This document shows positions 1 to 8,683 of a stretch of DNA of 64,000 nucleotides, piece after piece. The notes beneath the pieces were generated by a model. The model was not told the origin of the DNA. It saw only the letters and a program-made list of their open reading frames with translations, and made no database searches. Origin of the DNA: Chloroflexi bacterium HGW-Chloroflexi-2 (GTDB lineage Bacteria > Chloroflexota > Anaerolineae > Anaerolineales > Anaerolineaceae). Positions within the stretch are counted from its first letter, which is position 1. Each line of letters begins with the position of its first letter. The position numbers were made by a program, and so were the translations under genes. The stretch spans positions 62,001-126,000 of the forward strand of contig PHBY01000009.1 in the NCBI GenBank assembly GCA_002840735.1. Direction: 5' to 3'.

Positions 1-11
1 AAAACGAAATA

Positions 12-48
12 ATAAAATAGCTGTTTTACTTTGAAACAGCTATTTTAT
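12..48 (-). terminator. Terminator of the formate dehydrogenase operon
   Basis: A perfect 15-bp inverted repeat (arms 12-26 and 34-48, 7-nt loop) lies just past the stop of the formate dehydrogenase gene. On the minus strand the stem is followed by a T-rich stretch. The arms are A/T-rich at both ends, so it may work in both directions. Confidence 0.75.
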
Positions 49-68
49 ATTTGTAAATCAACTGGAAA

Positions 69-2234
69 TTAGTATCGACCTCTTGGTTGATATGGCTGTT
101 TAGTTGGCAATTGGTCTTCGGTTACTTTTTCAATTTTTACCGCACATGCCTTAAATTCCGGAATGAGCGCTTCTGGATCCAATGCATCATTGGTCAGGAA
201 ATTTGCTGCCGCCTCTGCGAAGTGGAAAGGCATAAAAACTACACCGGGAATTGTTTTTTGATTTACATTCGCTCGTAATACAACTTCACCACGTCTGGAT
301 TGCACTTTGACAACGTCCAGGTTTTTGATGTTATATGTTTCAGCATCAACAGGATTAATTTCTACTACTGCCTGTGAATACAAATCGTCAAGCCATGAGT
401 TGCGGGTTAATGTTCCTCCATGCCAGTGTTCTAATACTCTACCCGTATTTAGAATAAGCGGAAAATCTGTATCAGCTTCTTCATCAATTGTTTTGAAATC
501 AAGAGGAAAGAATTTGGCTTTTCCAATTGGAAAACTCTCGGCATAAAGGAAAGGTGTCCCAGGATGGTTTTCATCCAGTACAGGTGTCTGAAGGCCAGTT
601 TTTTCGATTCTGGAGTATTTTATTCCCTGGTAGGATGGTACGACCTTTCCAAATTCATCCATGATTTCTTCCGGGTGGCTATAATCCCAGTAGGCAGAAT
701 TAGGTCTTCCCAATAATTTTTCAATTCTCCTAGCTAAATCACAAATGATTTCCCAATCTGGACGGGAATTTCCTAATGGTTCAATTGCTTTCCTAACCCT
801 CTGAACCCGACGATCTGTATTCGTGAAGGTCCCATCCTTTTCTGCAAAGGTTGTGGCAGGCAAGAAAACGTCCGCATAAGCACCGGATTCATTGATAAAC
901 AAATCCTGGCAAACCACAAATTCCAGTTCCTGCATATGTTTATGTGCTGCATTCAGGTTTGGTTCTGTCATCATCGGATTTTCACCCATGATATACAAAC
1001 TACGAACACCGCCAGGATGTGCATTCGATAAAATTTCTGTGGTTGTTAAACCCTTTTCTCTATTTAATCCACCTGGCTCTATATTCCAGGCTTCTTCAAA
1101 AATCGAAGCAGATTGTTCATCATCCACTTCCTGGTAACCTGGATAATGCCAGGGCATGGCACCAGCATCTGATGCCCCCTGGACGTTATTCTGTCCACGT
1201 AATGGATTTAATCCAGTTCCATATCTTCCTACATGCCCGGTTAGTAATGCAAGATTTATGAGGCTGTGGGCGTTGTCGGTACCATGTGTGGATTGAGATA
1301 TTCCTAAAGCCCAATAAATGGCTCCACGTTTCGCATTTGCATATAAACGGGCAGCCTGGATGATTTTATCCTTTTCTACACCTGTGATGGATTCTACATA
1401 TTCTGGCGTGAATTTTTCCATTGCTTTGGAGAAATTTTGAAAATTCTCTGTCCTGGTATCAATAAATTCTTTATTGTAAAGATTTTCTTTTATGATTACA
1501 TGTGCCATGCCAGAAAAAACAGCAACATCAGAACCTGGCTTTTCTGCTAACCAAAGAGTTGCATAATTCACCATCTCGATCCGGCGTGGATCCACAACGA
1601 TTAGTTTTGCTCCATTCTTTTCAATTGCTGCTTTCATCTGTATGGATATGATTGGATGTGTCTCAGTCGTATTCGAACCTGTGATAATAAACACGTCTGT
1701 TTCCATAATCTCTGCGGCTGTATTTGACATAGCAGAAGAACCAATCGCTTTTTGCAGCGCGACTACGCTGCCGGCATGGCATAAACGCGTACAATGATCC
1801 ACATTATTACTGCGGAATAAAGCACGGAATAATTTCTGCAATAAATAATTGTCCTCATTCGTTGCTTTTGCACAGCAATAGACGGCCATTGCATTAGAAC
1901 CGTCACGTTGGTAAATCTCTACCAGGCGTTTGGCAGTGTAATCTAATGCTTCGTCCCAGGAGACTTCCTGCCATTCTTCCAGATTGAATGCCTGGGACCT
2001 GGCTCCGGATTTTTGAGGTGTCTTTCGAATTAAAGGATTCAAAATTCTGCGTTTGTTATAGATAAAATCATAACCGAAGCGACCCTTTACGCATAAATTA
2101 CCTTTGTTTACGACAGAATCAAAAGGAGCGGTGACTTTATAAATAAAATTATCTTTGATGTGTAATTCCAGATTGCAGCCAACACCACAAAATGGACAAA
2201 TAGTTGTAACTGGTTTATATTTAATCATATTCAT
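69..2234 (-). CDS. fdhA: Formate dehydrogenase catalytic (molybdopterin) subunit
   Basis: 721-residue molybdopterin oxidoreductase that would oxidise formate to CO2 in the cytoplasm. An N-terminal 4Fe-4S motif is visible (C13, C16, C20 in CPFCGVGC, plus C48). The HCTRLCHAG segment places Cys152 followed by His153 where formate dehydrogenases carry the Mo/W ligand (Sec or Cys) and the catalytic His, so this is a Cys enzyme. The C-terminal molybdopterin dinucleotide-binding domain is present (NTGRVLEHWHGGT). No signal peptide is seen. It is the last gene of a three-gene minus-strand operon with NuoG- and NuoEF-like subunits, which implies NAD-linked electron transfer. mobA and fdhD next door supply cofactor maturation. 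Formate rather than another substrate is inferred from this context. Confidence 0.9.
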   Translation of the reverse strand: MNMIKYKPVTTICPFCGVGCNLELHIKDNFIYKVTAPFDSVVNKGNLCVKGRFGYDFIYNKRRILNPLIRKTPQKSGARSQAFNLEEWQEVSWDEALDYTAKRLVEIYQRDGSNAMAVYCCAKATNEDNYLLQKLFRALFRSNNVDHCTRLCHAGSVVALQKAIGSSAMSNTAAEIMETDVFIITGSNTTETHPIISIQMKAAIEKNGAKLIVVDPRRIEMVNYATLWLAEKPGSDVAVFSGMAHVIIKENLYNKEFIDTRTENFQNFSKAMEKFTPEYVESITGVEKDKIIQAARLYANAKRGAIYWALGISQSTHGTDNAHSLINLALLTGHVGRYGTGLNPLRGQNNVQGASDAGAMPWHYPGYQEVDDEQSASIFEEAWNIEPGGLNREKGLTTTEILSNAHPGGVRSLYIMGENPMMTEPNLNAAHKHMQELEFVVCQDLFINESGAYADVFLPATTFAEKDGTFTNTDRRVQRVRKAIEPLGNSRPDWEIICDLARRIEKLLGRPNSAYWDYSHPEEIMDEFGKVVPSYQGIKYSRIEKTGLQTPVLDENHPGTPFLYAESFPIGKAKFFPLDFKTIDEEADTDFPLILNTGRVLEHWHGGTLTRNSWLDDLYSQAVVEINPVDAETYNIKNLDVVKVQSRRGEVVLRANVNQKTIPGVVFMPFHFAEAAANFLTNDALDPEALIPEFKACAVKIEKVTEDQLPTKQPYQPRGRY

Positions 2235-2244
2235 ATTAATCCTC

Positions 2245-2970
2245 TTACTTTACAACTGATGATGTTTGAGGTTTCTTGGTCTTTTTGTTACGCTCATTGC
2301 GTGTCATTTGCATGATTTGATCACTTTCGTAACCTAGTTCTAGTAGCCATTGACGTTTTGGTTTTAAGGCCTCGGTGGGGCACACACCAATACACTGGCC
2401 ACAAAATACACAGCTACTCTCGGGTAATGGTTTCTCATAAAAGGTACTGATTTGAGTATGGTATCCACGTCCTTTGAAATTAATCGCAAATGCATATTGC
2501 GCATCTTCTGCACACACCTGTACACAGCGCCAACATAAGATACATTTTTCATAATCACGCACAAACATGGAGTTATCATCAATTAAAGACGGACTTCGTC
2601 GTTCTGCATCACCAAAGCGGTCATTATTAGCTCCATATTCGGAAGCCATTTCCAGTAACTCTGGCGATTGACTCAAGTCAGATGTACTTAACATCATTTC
2701 GAGGATCGTCTTTCTGGATCGATTTACTCTCTCATTATACGTTTCAACTTCCATGCCTTCGGAAACTTTTGCCACACAGGATGCAACAAGTGTTCTGGCA
2801 CCCTTTACTTCGACAACACATATTCGACAGAGGGCATTAGAGGTGCAATGATCGTGATAGCAAATGGTTGGTATGGTTACACCGACTGATTTGGCTGCCT
2901 GAAGAATTGTGAGGTCCTTGTCGCATTCGATTTCTTGTTGATTTATTTTCAATTTCACGGTATCAGTCAT
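2245..2970 (-). CDS. NuoG-N-like iron-sulfur subunit of formate dehydrogenase
   Basis: 241-residue electron-transfer subunit resembling the N-terminal part of NuoG/HydA/FdsA. A plant-type 2Fe-2S motif is formed by C37, C48, C51 and C65. Two 4Fe-4S motifs follow: C143/146/149/153 (CILCWRCVQVC) and C187/190/193/197 (CVFCGQCIGVC). Between them, where NuoG has its His/Cys-ligated N5 cluster, residues about 95-112 contain no Cys or His, so that cluster is absent. It would carry electrons between the NuoEF-like subunit and the catalytic subunit. Its start overlaps the end of the upstream gene by 8 bp, implying coupled translation. In FdsA-type enzymes this part is fused to the catalytic chain; here it is separate. 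Confidence 0.85.
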   Translation of the reverse strand: MTDTVKLKINQQEIECDKDLTILQAAKSVGVTIPTICYHDHCTSNALCRICVVEVKGARTLVASCVAKVSEGMEVETYNERVNRSRKTILEMMLSTSDLSQSPELLEMASEYGANNDRFGDAERRSPSLIDDNSMFVRDYEKCILCWRCVQVCAEDAQYAFAINFKGRGYHTQISTFYEKPLPESSCVFCGQCIGVCPTEALKPKRQWLLELGYESDQIMQMTRNERNKKTKKPQTSSVVK

Positions 2971-4717
2971 TTTGACCTCCGGTAAATTCTTTTTTTGTTT
3001 CCTGGGTTGTAAATAATGATGGCCATTTTTTTATCGCACTCCCAATTGCTGAACCAGCTGTCTGACCCAATCCACACAAGGATGAGTCAGTCATGGTGAC
3101 AATAATATCCTCCAGATCGCTGACATCACTATTTTTGACATTTCGTTTTGCGATTCTTTTCATAATTTCGTGTTGCCTTTGAGTGCCTAACTGGCAGGGA
3201 AAACATTTTCCACAAGATTCTTCTGCAAAGAAATTGGCCAGTCGTAATAATACATCGCGTAAATCACGGGTTTCATCGAACACTGTGATTACACCAGAAC
3301 CCAAAGGTAAACCTTCTTTGCGTAATGCTTCGAAAGAAAGACTTACATCCAGTTGGGAAGGATCTGCCATTGCTCCGGCTGCACCTCCGATTAAAATTGC
3401 CTGAAGTGGATGTTCAGAACGCATACCCCCTGCCAGGTTTTCAATAACATGCCGAAGAGTCACCCCAAATGGGACTTCATACAGCCCAGGTTTATTCACA
3501 TCTCCCGAGAGACAGAACAACTTCGATCCTGGTGATTTCTCTGTGCCAATGGATTTGTATTCCTCAATTTCCATGGAGAGGATGATGGGGATATTTGCCA
3601 ATGTTTCGACATTGTTGATCACTGTTGGTTTGCCAAACAATCCGTGTGTCGTTGGAAACGGTGGTTTTACGCGAGGAAATCCTCTTTTTCCTTCAATAGA
3701 TTCAAATAAGGCAGTTTCTTCACCACAGATGTATGCCCCCGCACCCCGCCTTACTTCGATATCAAATGAGAAACCAGAACCAAGTATATTTTCTCCAAGA
3801 TAACCAGCATCTCTTGCTTCCTGGACTGCCTCTATTACATGTTTATATGAAGTGAGATATTCACCCCGGATGTAGAAATATCCTTTTTGAACCCCAATTG
3901 CATAAGCAGCAATGAGCATACCCTCAATAATCAGATGTGGATCATCTTCCATCAAAACACGATCTTTAAAAGTACCCGGTTCAGCTTCATCGCCATTACA
4001 TACGAGATATTTGGTTTCCCCCTCAGCATTGGCTGCGCCTTCCCATTTCAAGCCAGTTGGAAAAGCTGCGCCACCACGACCAACCAGACCAGAGTCTTTT
4101 ACCTGGTTAATCACTTCTCCTGGATCAAGACTTAATGCTTTTTTGATACCAACATATCCACCTGTTTCTAGGTATTGGTCTAAATTCGTTCTTCTACCCT
4201 TTCCACAATTCTTTGTCAGTCTGTGGACGTCTCCTCCAAGAATTGTCTGAGGTCTTTTTCTGGATGGTTCAAAAATTTCTTCCCAGGACTGTAAATCTTT
4301 GGAGATCATGGGTTGGCCTTTGACCAATATTGCGGGCGCATGTTCACACAATCCTAAACAGGCAGCGACTTCGATCGTAATTCTCGGTTTGACTTCTCCA
4401 CCAAACTTGAAACTCTCTTTCTGGTTTAGAAGCTTGTAGATCGATTCTGACCCTGCCATTGCACAGGCTGGATCATTACAGACATGGACAATTGTTTCAC
4501 CAATGGGGTGTTTGAAAAATAGTGAATAAAACTCAATAACTCCAAACACATCAGCCAATGGAACATTGATTGCATTAGCTATTTCCTCTGCAACCGTCTC
4601 AGGAATGTAACCATAATGGTCTTGTGCTTCATGAAGAAGAGGTAATAATACTGTTCTTCCTTGAGGTGCCAATAGACTTATGGTTTTCTGGATAGGTCTT
4701 AAATCCAATTCACTCAT
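2963..4717 (-). CDS. NuoE-NuoF fusion, NAD(H)/FMN-binding subunit of formate dehydrogenase
   Basis: 584-residue fusion. Residues 1 to about 150 are a NuoE-like thioredoxin-fold domain with 2Fe-2S ligands C80, C85, C120 and C124. From about residue 165 it is a NuoF-like diaphorase, with the NADH-binding GRGGAAFPTG loop, the FMN-site segment NGDEAEPGT, and a 4Fe-4S site near the C-terminus (SCGKCFPC and a later SLCGLG). It would pass electrons from formate to NAD+, or the reverse. It is the first gene of the operon, preceded by AGGAG-like bases (about 4724). A NuoE-NuoF fusion is typical of FdsB-type formate dehydrogenases and some hydrogenases. Electron bifurcation with ferredoxin is possible but cannot be read from sequence. 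Confidence 0.88.
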   Translation of the reverse strand: MSELDLRPIQKTISLLAPQGRTVLLPLLHEAQDHYGYIPETVAEEIANAINVPLADVFGVIEFYSLFFKHPIGETIVHVCNDPACAMAGSESIYKLLNQKESFKFGGEVKPRITIEVAACLGLCEHAPAILVKGQPMISKDLQSWEEIFEPSRKRPQTILGGDVHRLTKNCGKGRRTNLDQYLETGGYVGIKKALSLDPGEVINQVKDSGLVGRGGAAFPTGLKWEGAANAEGETKYLVCNGDEAEPGTFKDRVLMEDDPHLIIEGMLIAAYAIGVQKGYFYIRGEYLTSYKHVIEAVQEARDAGYLGENILGSGFSFDIEVRRGAGAYICGEETALFESIEGKRGFPRVKPPFPTTHGLFGKPTVINNVETLANIPIILSMEIEEYKSIGTEKSPGSKLFCLSGDVNKPGLYEVPFGVTLRHVIENLAGGMRSEHPLQAILIGGAAGAMADPSQLDVSLSFEALRKEGLPLGSGVITVFDETRDLRDVLLRLANFFAEESCGKCFPCQLGTQRQHEIMKRIAKRNVKNSDVSDLEDIIVTMTDSSLCGLGQTAGSAIGSAIKKWPSLFTTQETKKEFTGGQND

Positions 4718-4786
4718 TTACTCTCCTTTTTAGTGGATGATAATCTGGGATTTTGGACAATATTACTCTAAAACAATTATTATAAG

Positions 4787-4792
4787 TATAAT
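4787..4792 (+). promoter_or_regulatory. -10 element close to the mobA start
   Basis: TATAAT ends 8 nt before the mobA ATG at 4801, so a normal start point would fall at or just before the ATG. No Shine-Dalgarno sequence is visible in the A/T-rich stretch between. This suggests a leaderless mobA transcript. No clear -35 box is seen. Confidence 0.5.
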
Positions 4793-4800
4793 TATAACTA

Positions 4801-5394
4801 ATGAAAGTTTCAATTGTAATTCAAGCTGGTGGACAATCTTCTCGGATGGGAGAAGATAAAGGTTTGGTCGAGTTGTGTGGCAAGCCGATGATCCAAAATA
4901 TCATTGATCGATTGTATCCGTTTGCTGATGAACTGATTATTACCACAAATCGACCTGGTAGTTATAAACAATTTGGTCTTCAGATTTTTGAAGATATCTA
5001 TAAAAATTACGGGGCACTGGCTGGATTGCATACCGCATTATCCTGCGCCAGCAACGAAATGGTTTTTGTAATTGCTTGTGACCTGCCTTTTGTCAATACC
5101 AGTTTATTCAGGTTTATGAAAAATATGTTTGAAGCAAAACCAGTAGATCTTGTAATCCCAAGAACAGAAACGGGATTCGAACCATTTTATGCCTTCTACA
5201 AAAAGGATAACTGTCTACCGTTGGTCACTGATGCAATTGAATCCGGAAAGAGAAGATTAATTTCCTGGTTTGAAAATGCTAAGGTACATCCTATATATGA
5301 AGACCAATTGCGAGAATTTGATCCGAATTTAGACTCATTTGTGAACATCAATACCCCTGAAGATCTTGAAATTGCCCAATTTAATTGCATTTAG
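4801..5394 (+). CDS. mobA: Molybdenum cofactor guanylyltransferase MobA
   Basis: 197-residue nucleotidyltransferase that joins GMP to molybdopterin to make the guanine dinucleotide form of the molybdenum cofactor. The N-terminal signature IQAGGQSSRMGEDKG is the MobA GTP-binding loop. VFVIACDLPFV carries the metal-binding Asp, and the C-terminus has the usual NINTPEDL segment. The length fits the family. It is divergent from the formate dehydrogenase operon and converges with fdhD, with two bases between the stops. The enzyme beside it is the obvious client for its cofactor. Confidence 0.92.
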   Translation: MKVSIVIQAGGQSSRMGEDKGLVELCGKPMIQNIIDRLYPFADELIITTNRPGSYKQFGLQIFEDIYKNYGALAGLHTALSCASNEMVFVIACDLPFVNTSLFRFMKNMFEAKPVDLVIPRTETGFEPFYAFYKKDNCLPLVTDAIESGKRRLISWFENAKVHPIYEDQLREFDPNLDSFVNINTPEDLEIAQFNCI

Positions 5395-5396
5395 GT

Positions 5397-6161
5397 TTAA
5401 GTTTTAATTCTCTGTGGGTGTGAATAAACCGTAAACTCATTTCTACGGGTATACCCAATTAATGTTATGTTGTGTTCAGTAGCAAATTCAACAGACGATT
5501 TTGTTGGGCTTGTTCGTGAAACAACTATGGGAACGCCTAATCTGGCGGATTTCTGGATCATCTCAGAACTTACTCTTCCGGTTGTCAAAATGATTTTTTG
5601 TGACCAGGAATGTTTTTTATCAAACAAGAATAATCCAGCTAATTTATCAATAGTATTATGTCGTCCGATATCCTCTGCGATGAGATGAGAATTTTTTCCA
5701 TCAGACAATAATGAGCAATGGATCCCTCTTGTTTCTTTATAAACTTCCTGACTTGAAAGCAGGAGGGAAAATAAATCAAAGATCAATTGCGGTTCAACCT
5801 CGAAGTCACTATTAATGTAGTTTTCTTTTTTATTGACCATGCTGGTTTTACCACCTGCACAGCCGGATGTGTTCTCCCATTTTTCGGGTTTTATTGCCAC
5901 ATGATCAAGCCAGACATCCACATTTTTATTATTTTCGCACACTCTGACAATTTCTACTTCCGAATCGGATTCAATAATGTGTTCGTTGAAAAGAAAACCA
6001 ATAGCCAGTTCCTCTAACATAAACGGGGAACAACTAAAGGATAACCAGGCTTCACCATTTACAGTTAGTATAACGGAGTTTTCTTCTGGCGGATTATGGG
6101 TGCTTTTTTTCCAGGAATCTTTCGTGAAAGTGATAGGTTGAAATTCGTTAATTTTTTCCAT
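5397..6161 (-). CDS. fdhD: Formate dehydrogenase accessory sulfurtransferase FdhD
   Basis: FdhD transfers sulfur from a cysteine desulfurase to the molybdenum cofactor of formate dehydrogenase. Family features are VTRILIG-type segments such as LAIGFLFNEHII, the EDIGRHNTIDKL segment, and TGRVSSEMIQKSARLGVPIVVSR. The start chosen is the ATG at 6161 (protein begins MEKINEF), preceded by GGGAT. An upstream in-frame ATG at 6221 would add 20 residues rich in His and Ile that do not look like FdhD. The family's CxxC loop reads SGCAGGK here: the first Cys is kept but the second is Gly. Confidence 0.9.
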   Translation of the reverse strand: MEKINEFQPITFTKDSWKKSTHNPPEENSVILTVNGEAWLSFSCSPFMLEELAIGFLFNEHIIESDSEVEIVRVCENNKNVDVWLDHVAIKPEKWENTSGCAGGKTSMVNKKENYINSDFEVEPQLIFDLFSLLLSSQEVYKETRGIHCSLLSDGKNSHLIAEDIGRHNTIDKLAGLFLFDKKHSWSQKIILTTGRVSSEMIQKSARLGVPIVVSRTSPTKSSVEFATEHNITLIGYTRRNEFTVYSHPQRIKT

Positions 6162-6264
6162 GTGTTTAATCCCAATTATAATTAGTGTTTGAAGATGATG
6201 ATAATATACCTTTTTTATCATAATTGAAAAAGATATAAAGAAAAATCATTGTGGAGGGTTTCTC

Positions 6265-7296
6265 ATGGATTTTGATGATGTTCATAAAATTCAGGTTATT
6301 GATCAAGATGGCATGATCGTCAAAATTTGCGAACAGGCGAAGCAAATACAATCGAGTTGGTCTTTTGTTCAACTACAACAAAATTTCGACTTTCCCCATT
6401 TAAAACACATTTACGTTGGTGGGATGACTACCCGTTTAAATGCAATCGATATCCTTCGAGTCATGATGACAAAAAGTTATTCTGTCGGATTATCCGTTCA
6501 TGAAAATGGAAATTTGCCGTTGTGGTGTCAGGGTAAAGATTATTTATTACTTCTTGTTGTGGATCAAGCTACTGCAGAGGAAATGGCAGGTTTATTAGAG
6601 CAGGGGATTAAAAATGAGTGTTCCATATTTATTCTATTTACAGATCAGAGAATAAAAAACAATTTCTTTACCAAATCTATTGATCATTGGGTATTACCAG
6701 ATCACAAATTTGATAGAACAACATTAGGATTTGATGCTTTCATCCTTTATGGGATATTGTTTAAGTTTGGGTTGGTTAGCGATATTACTCAAGATATTCC
6801 AAATTTAAAATTGAATTTAGAGACAACTATCCAGCATATAGATATAAATGTTCCATCTGCATTGAATCCAGCCAAAAGACTGGCAGGACAGATGGTCGGT
6901 AGATGGGTAAAAATTGTTGCGGGTGGTGTAATGTTACCAATTGCCAATCAATGGAGTGACCAGATCAATCAAAGTGCTAAAACACTATCAAATTCAGAAA
7001 ATATTTATCATCTGGCACATTGCTCTTTGAGTGGATTTTACAATCCAGAAAATGTAACCCAAAAATCAATGGTGGTATTTCTAAAATCATGCTTCAATGA
7101 TCAAAAGATCGAAAGGATGATGGATCGGGCAAAAGAGGAATTAATGTGCAATGGTATTGGAACAGATTCATACTCCGCTAGAGGAGAGGATCTTCTGTCC
7201 CAAATTTGGACAACGATCCTGTTTGGAGATTTTTTGGCATATTATTTGGCTATTGCTTATGAATGTGATCCAACACCTATCGCGACATTAAGCTGA
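6265..7296 (+). CDS. Degenerate phosphoglucose/phosphomannose isomerase-like SIS protein
   Basis: 343-residue protein with the overall plan of bifunctional phosphoglucose/phosphomannose isomerases. A SIS-like segment follows a short N-terminal extension. The conserved C-terminal half reads PAKRLAGQMVGRWVKI, DQINQSAKTL, AHCSLSGF and ends DPTPIATLS. Key positions are altered. The family GGMGGSAI-type sugar-phosphate loop is GGMTTRLNA. The SYSGNTEE-type loop is DQATAEEM. The catalytic Glu of the QINENAK motif is replaced (QINQSAK). The chain stops where the family has its C-terminal LK segment. The His of the NHNE-type motif is kept (AHCS). It may bind a sugar phosphate without isomerising it, or act as a regulator. 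GGAGGG stands 7 nt before the ATG. It stands alone between fdhD and a glycosyltransferase. Confidence 0.65.
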   Translation: MDFDDVHKIQVIDQDGMIVKICEQAKQIQSSWSFVQLQQNFDFPHLKHIYVGGMTTRLNAIDILRVMMTKSYSVGLSVHENGNLPLWCQGKDYLLLLVVDQATAEEMAGLLEQGIKNECSIFILFTDQRIKNNFFTKSIDHWVLPDHKFDRTTLGFDAFILYGILFKFGLVSDITQDIPNLKLNLETTIQHIDINVPSALNPAKRLAGQMVGRWVKIVAGGVMLPIANQWSDQINQSAKTLSNSENIYHLAHCSLSGFYNPENVTQKSMVVFLKSCFNDQKIERMMDRAKEELMCNGIGTDSYSARGEDLLSQIWTTILFGDFLAYYLAIAYECDPTPIATLS

Positions 7297-7306
7297 CTAG
7301 AAACTA

Positions 7307-8566
7307 TCAGGCAATCGAATTGTGATTTTCTAATACCTGGTTGTAAACTTCAATCATTTTTTCACTGATAATTTCCCAGGCATATAATTGTGCATACTCA
7401 GCGCTTTTATTGCCTAATTTATTGCGTAAATCTTTATCCTTTATTAATTCTACTAACCGTTTGGCTAACATTTGGACGTCATTTCCTGGAACAACGAACC
7501 CGGTTTCGCCATCACGAACCAAAAAAGCAAGCCCCCCAACTTGAGAAGCAACGACTGGTGTACCACATGCCATCGCTTCCAACGCAACCATACCAAAAGA
7601 TTCATAATGGGATGGCATAACAACAATTTCCGAAGCGGAATAATAATAAGGAAGCAATTGTTGATCTTGTTTACCAAGAAAAATTACAAAATTCTCAATT
7701 CCTAAATCTTCGACCATATCCTGCAATCGAGCCATCTCTGCATTCATCTCTTCTGATTTGGCATTCGGTTCCCCACCGATAATGACAAGGTTATGTGGGC
7801 AACAACGAAGCTCTCCGTTATTTTGAATGATTGAAATCGCTTGAATTAGTTTATCGATTCCTTTCAGTGGTTCGATTCTTCCAACAAATAAAATTGTGTG
7901 CGAATCTTCTGGAACGCCAACAACTTCTTTTGCCTCATCTTTTGGAATTGGATAAAAATGACGCGTATCAACGCCAGGTGGAATCACGGAAATTTTTGAT
8001 GATGGTGCTTTGTATAAGAATTCTAATTGGGATTTCTCAGCTAATGTTGCTGCAATTATTCGATTTGCTTTTGAAATCACTTTTTTTTCACCCAGAATTC
8101 GATATTCTCCTTCCATTTCCTGCGGTGTTTGTGCGATACGATTCTTCATGAGAACAAGGGTGTGAAACATATGAAGAAATGGAATATTCCATGTCTGTGA
8201 TAATTCGATAGCTGCCAATCCACTCATCCAATAGTGGCTATGAATCAAATCATAATGAATATTCTTTGATTCGGCGAAGGATTTGATACCCTGGACGAAT
8301 TTGGGAATGTATCTTTCCAGTTCTGCTTTAGGTAATGGAACTTCAGGACCAGCTGGAATATGGACAACGCGATTGTGGTAACCAAGATCGTGCAGAACAT
8401 GCGGAACATGTTCATCCTGAGACCGGGTGAATACATCCACACGGACACCTAATTTCCCCAATGTTCGGGTAAGTTGATGAACATAAACATTCATTCCACC
8501 TGTGTCTTTACCGCCTAATGTGGCTAATGGACACGTGTGATAAGATAACATTGCAACGTTGATCAT
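7307..8566 (-). CDS. GT4 glycosyltransferase, MshA-like
   Basis: 419-residue GT-B glycosyltransferase. The N-terminal acceptor domain starts with MLSYHTCPLATLGGKDTGG, with the GGMNVYV motif typical of MshA/sucrose-synthase-type GT4 enzymes. The C-terminal donor domain has FVGRIEPLKGID, the E-x7-E motif region (HYESFGMVALEAMACGTPV) and a final Rossmann segment. It would move a sugar from a nucleotide-sugar to inositol phosphate, another polyol or a glycan. The exact acceptor cannot be deduced, and mycothiol synthesis is not expected in this lineage. AAGGA precedes the ATG closely. It converges with the isomerase-like gene and is divergent from tRNA-Thr. Confidence 0.85.
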   Translation of the reverse strand: MINVAMLSYHTCPLATLGGKDTGGMNVYVHQLTRTLGKLGVRVDVFTRSQDEHVPHVLHDLGYHNRVVHIPAGPEVPLPKAELERYIPKFVQGIKSFAESKNIHYDLIHSHYWMSGLAAIELSQTWNIPFLHMFHTLVLMKNRIAQTPQEMEGEYRILGEKKVISKANRIIAATLAEKSQLEFLYKAPSSKISVIPPGVDTRHFYPIPKDEAKEVVGVPEDSHTILFVGRIEPLKGIDKLIQAISIIQNNGELRCCPHNLVIIGGEPNAKSEEMNAEMARLQDMVEDLGIENFVIFLGKQDQQLLPYYYSASEIVVMPSHYESFGMVALEAMACGTPVVASQVGGLAFLVRDGETGFVVPGNDVQMLAKRLVELIKDKDLRNKLGNKSAEYAQLYAWEIISEKMIEVYNQVLENHNSIA

Positions 8567-8572
8567 AAATCC

Positions 8573-8601
8573 TTGCCTATCGTTTTTACTACTGATATAA
8601 T
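8573..8601 (+). promoter_or_regulatory. Sigma-70-type promoter of tRNA-Thr
   Basis: TTGCCT (8573-8578), a 17-bp spacer and TATAAT (8596-8601) stand 9 bp before the mature tRNA 5' end. This is a close match to the housekeeping promoter consensus. Confidence 0.8.
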
Positions 8602-8610
8602 CTCGCTCGT

Positions 8611-8683
8611 GCCACCGTAGCTCAGTTGGCAGAGCAGACGATTCGTAATCGTCAGGTCATGGGTTCGACTCCCATTGGTGGCT
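8611..8683 (+). tRNA. tRNA-Thr (anticodon CGU)
   Basis: A full cloverleaf can be folded. The 7-bp acceptor stem GCCACCG pairs with TGGTGGC, with one G-T pair at its base. The anticodon stem GACGA/TCGTC encloses the loop TTCGTAA, giving CGU, which reads ACG. The T-arm is ATGGG-TTCGACT-CCCAT and the discriminator base is T. CCA is not encoded. The last base abuts the stop codon of the convergent patatin gene. Confidence 0.95.

Noticed and set aside
1790..1820. A possible selenocysteine codon in the formate dehydrogenase.
   Set aside because: The Mo-ligand position is a Cys codon (Cys152) and no in-frame TGA or SECIS-like hairpin was seen.
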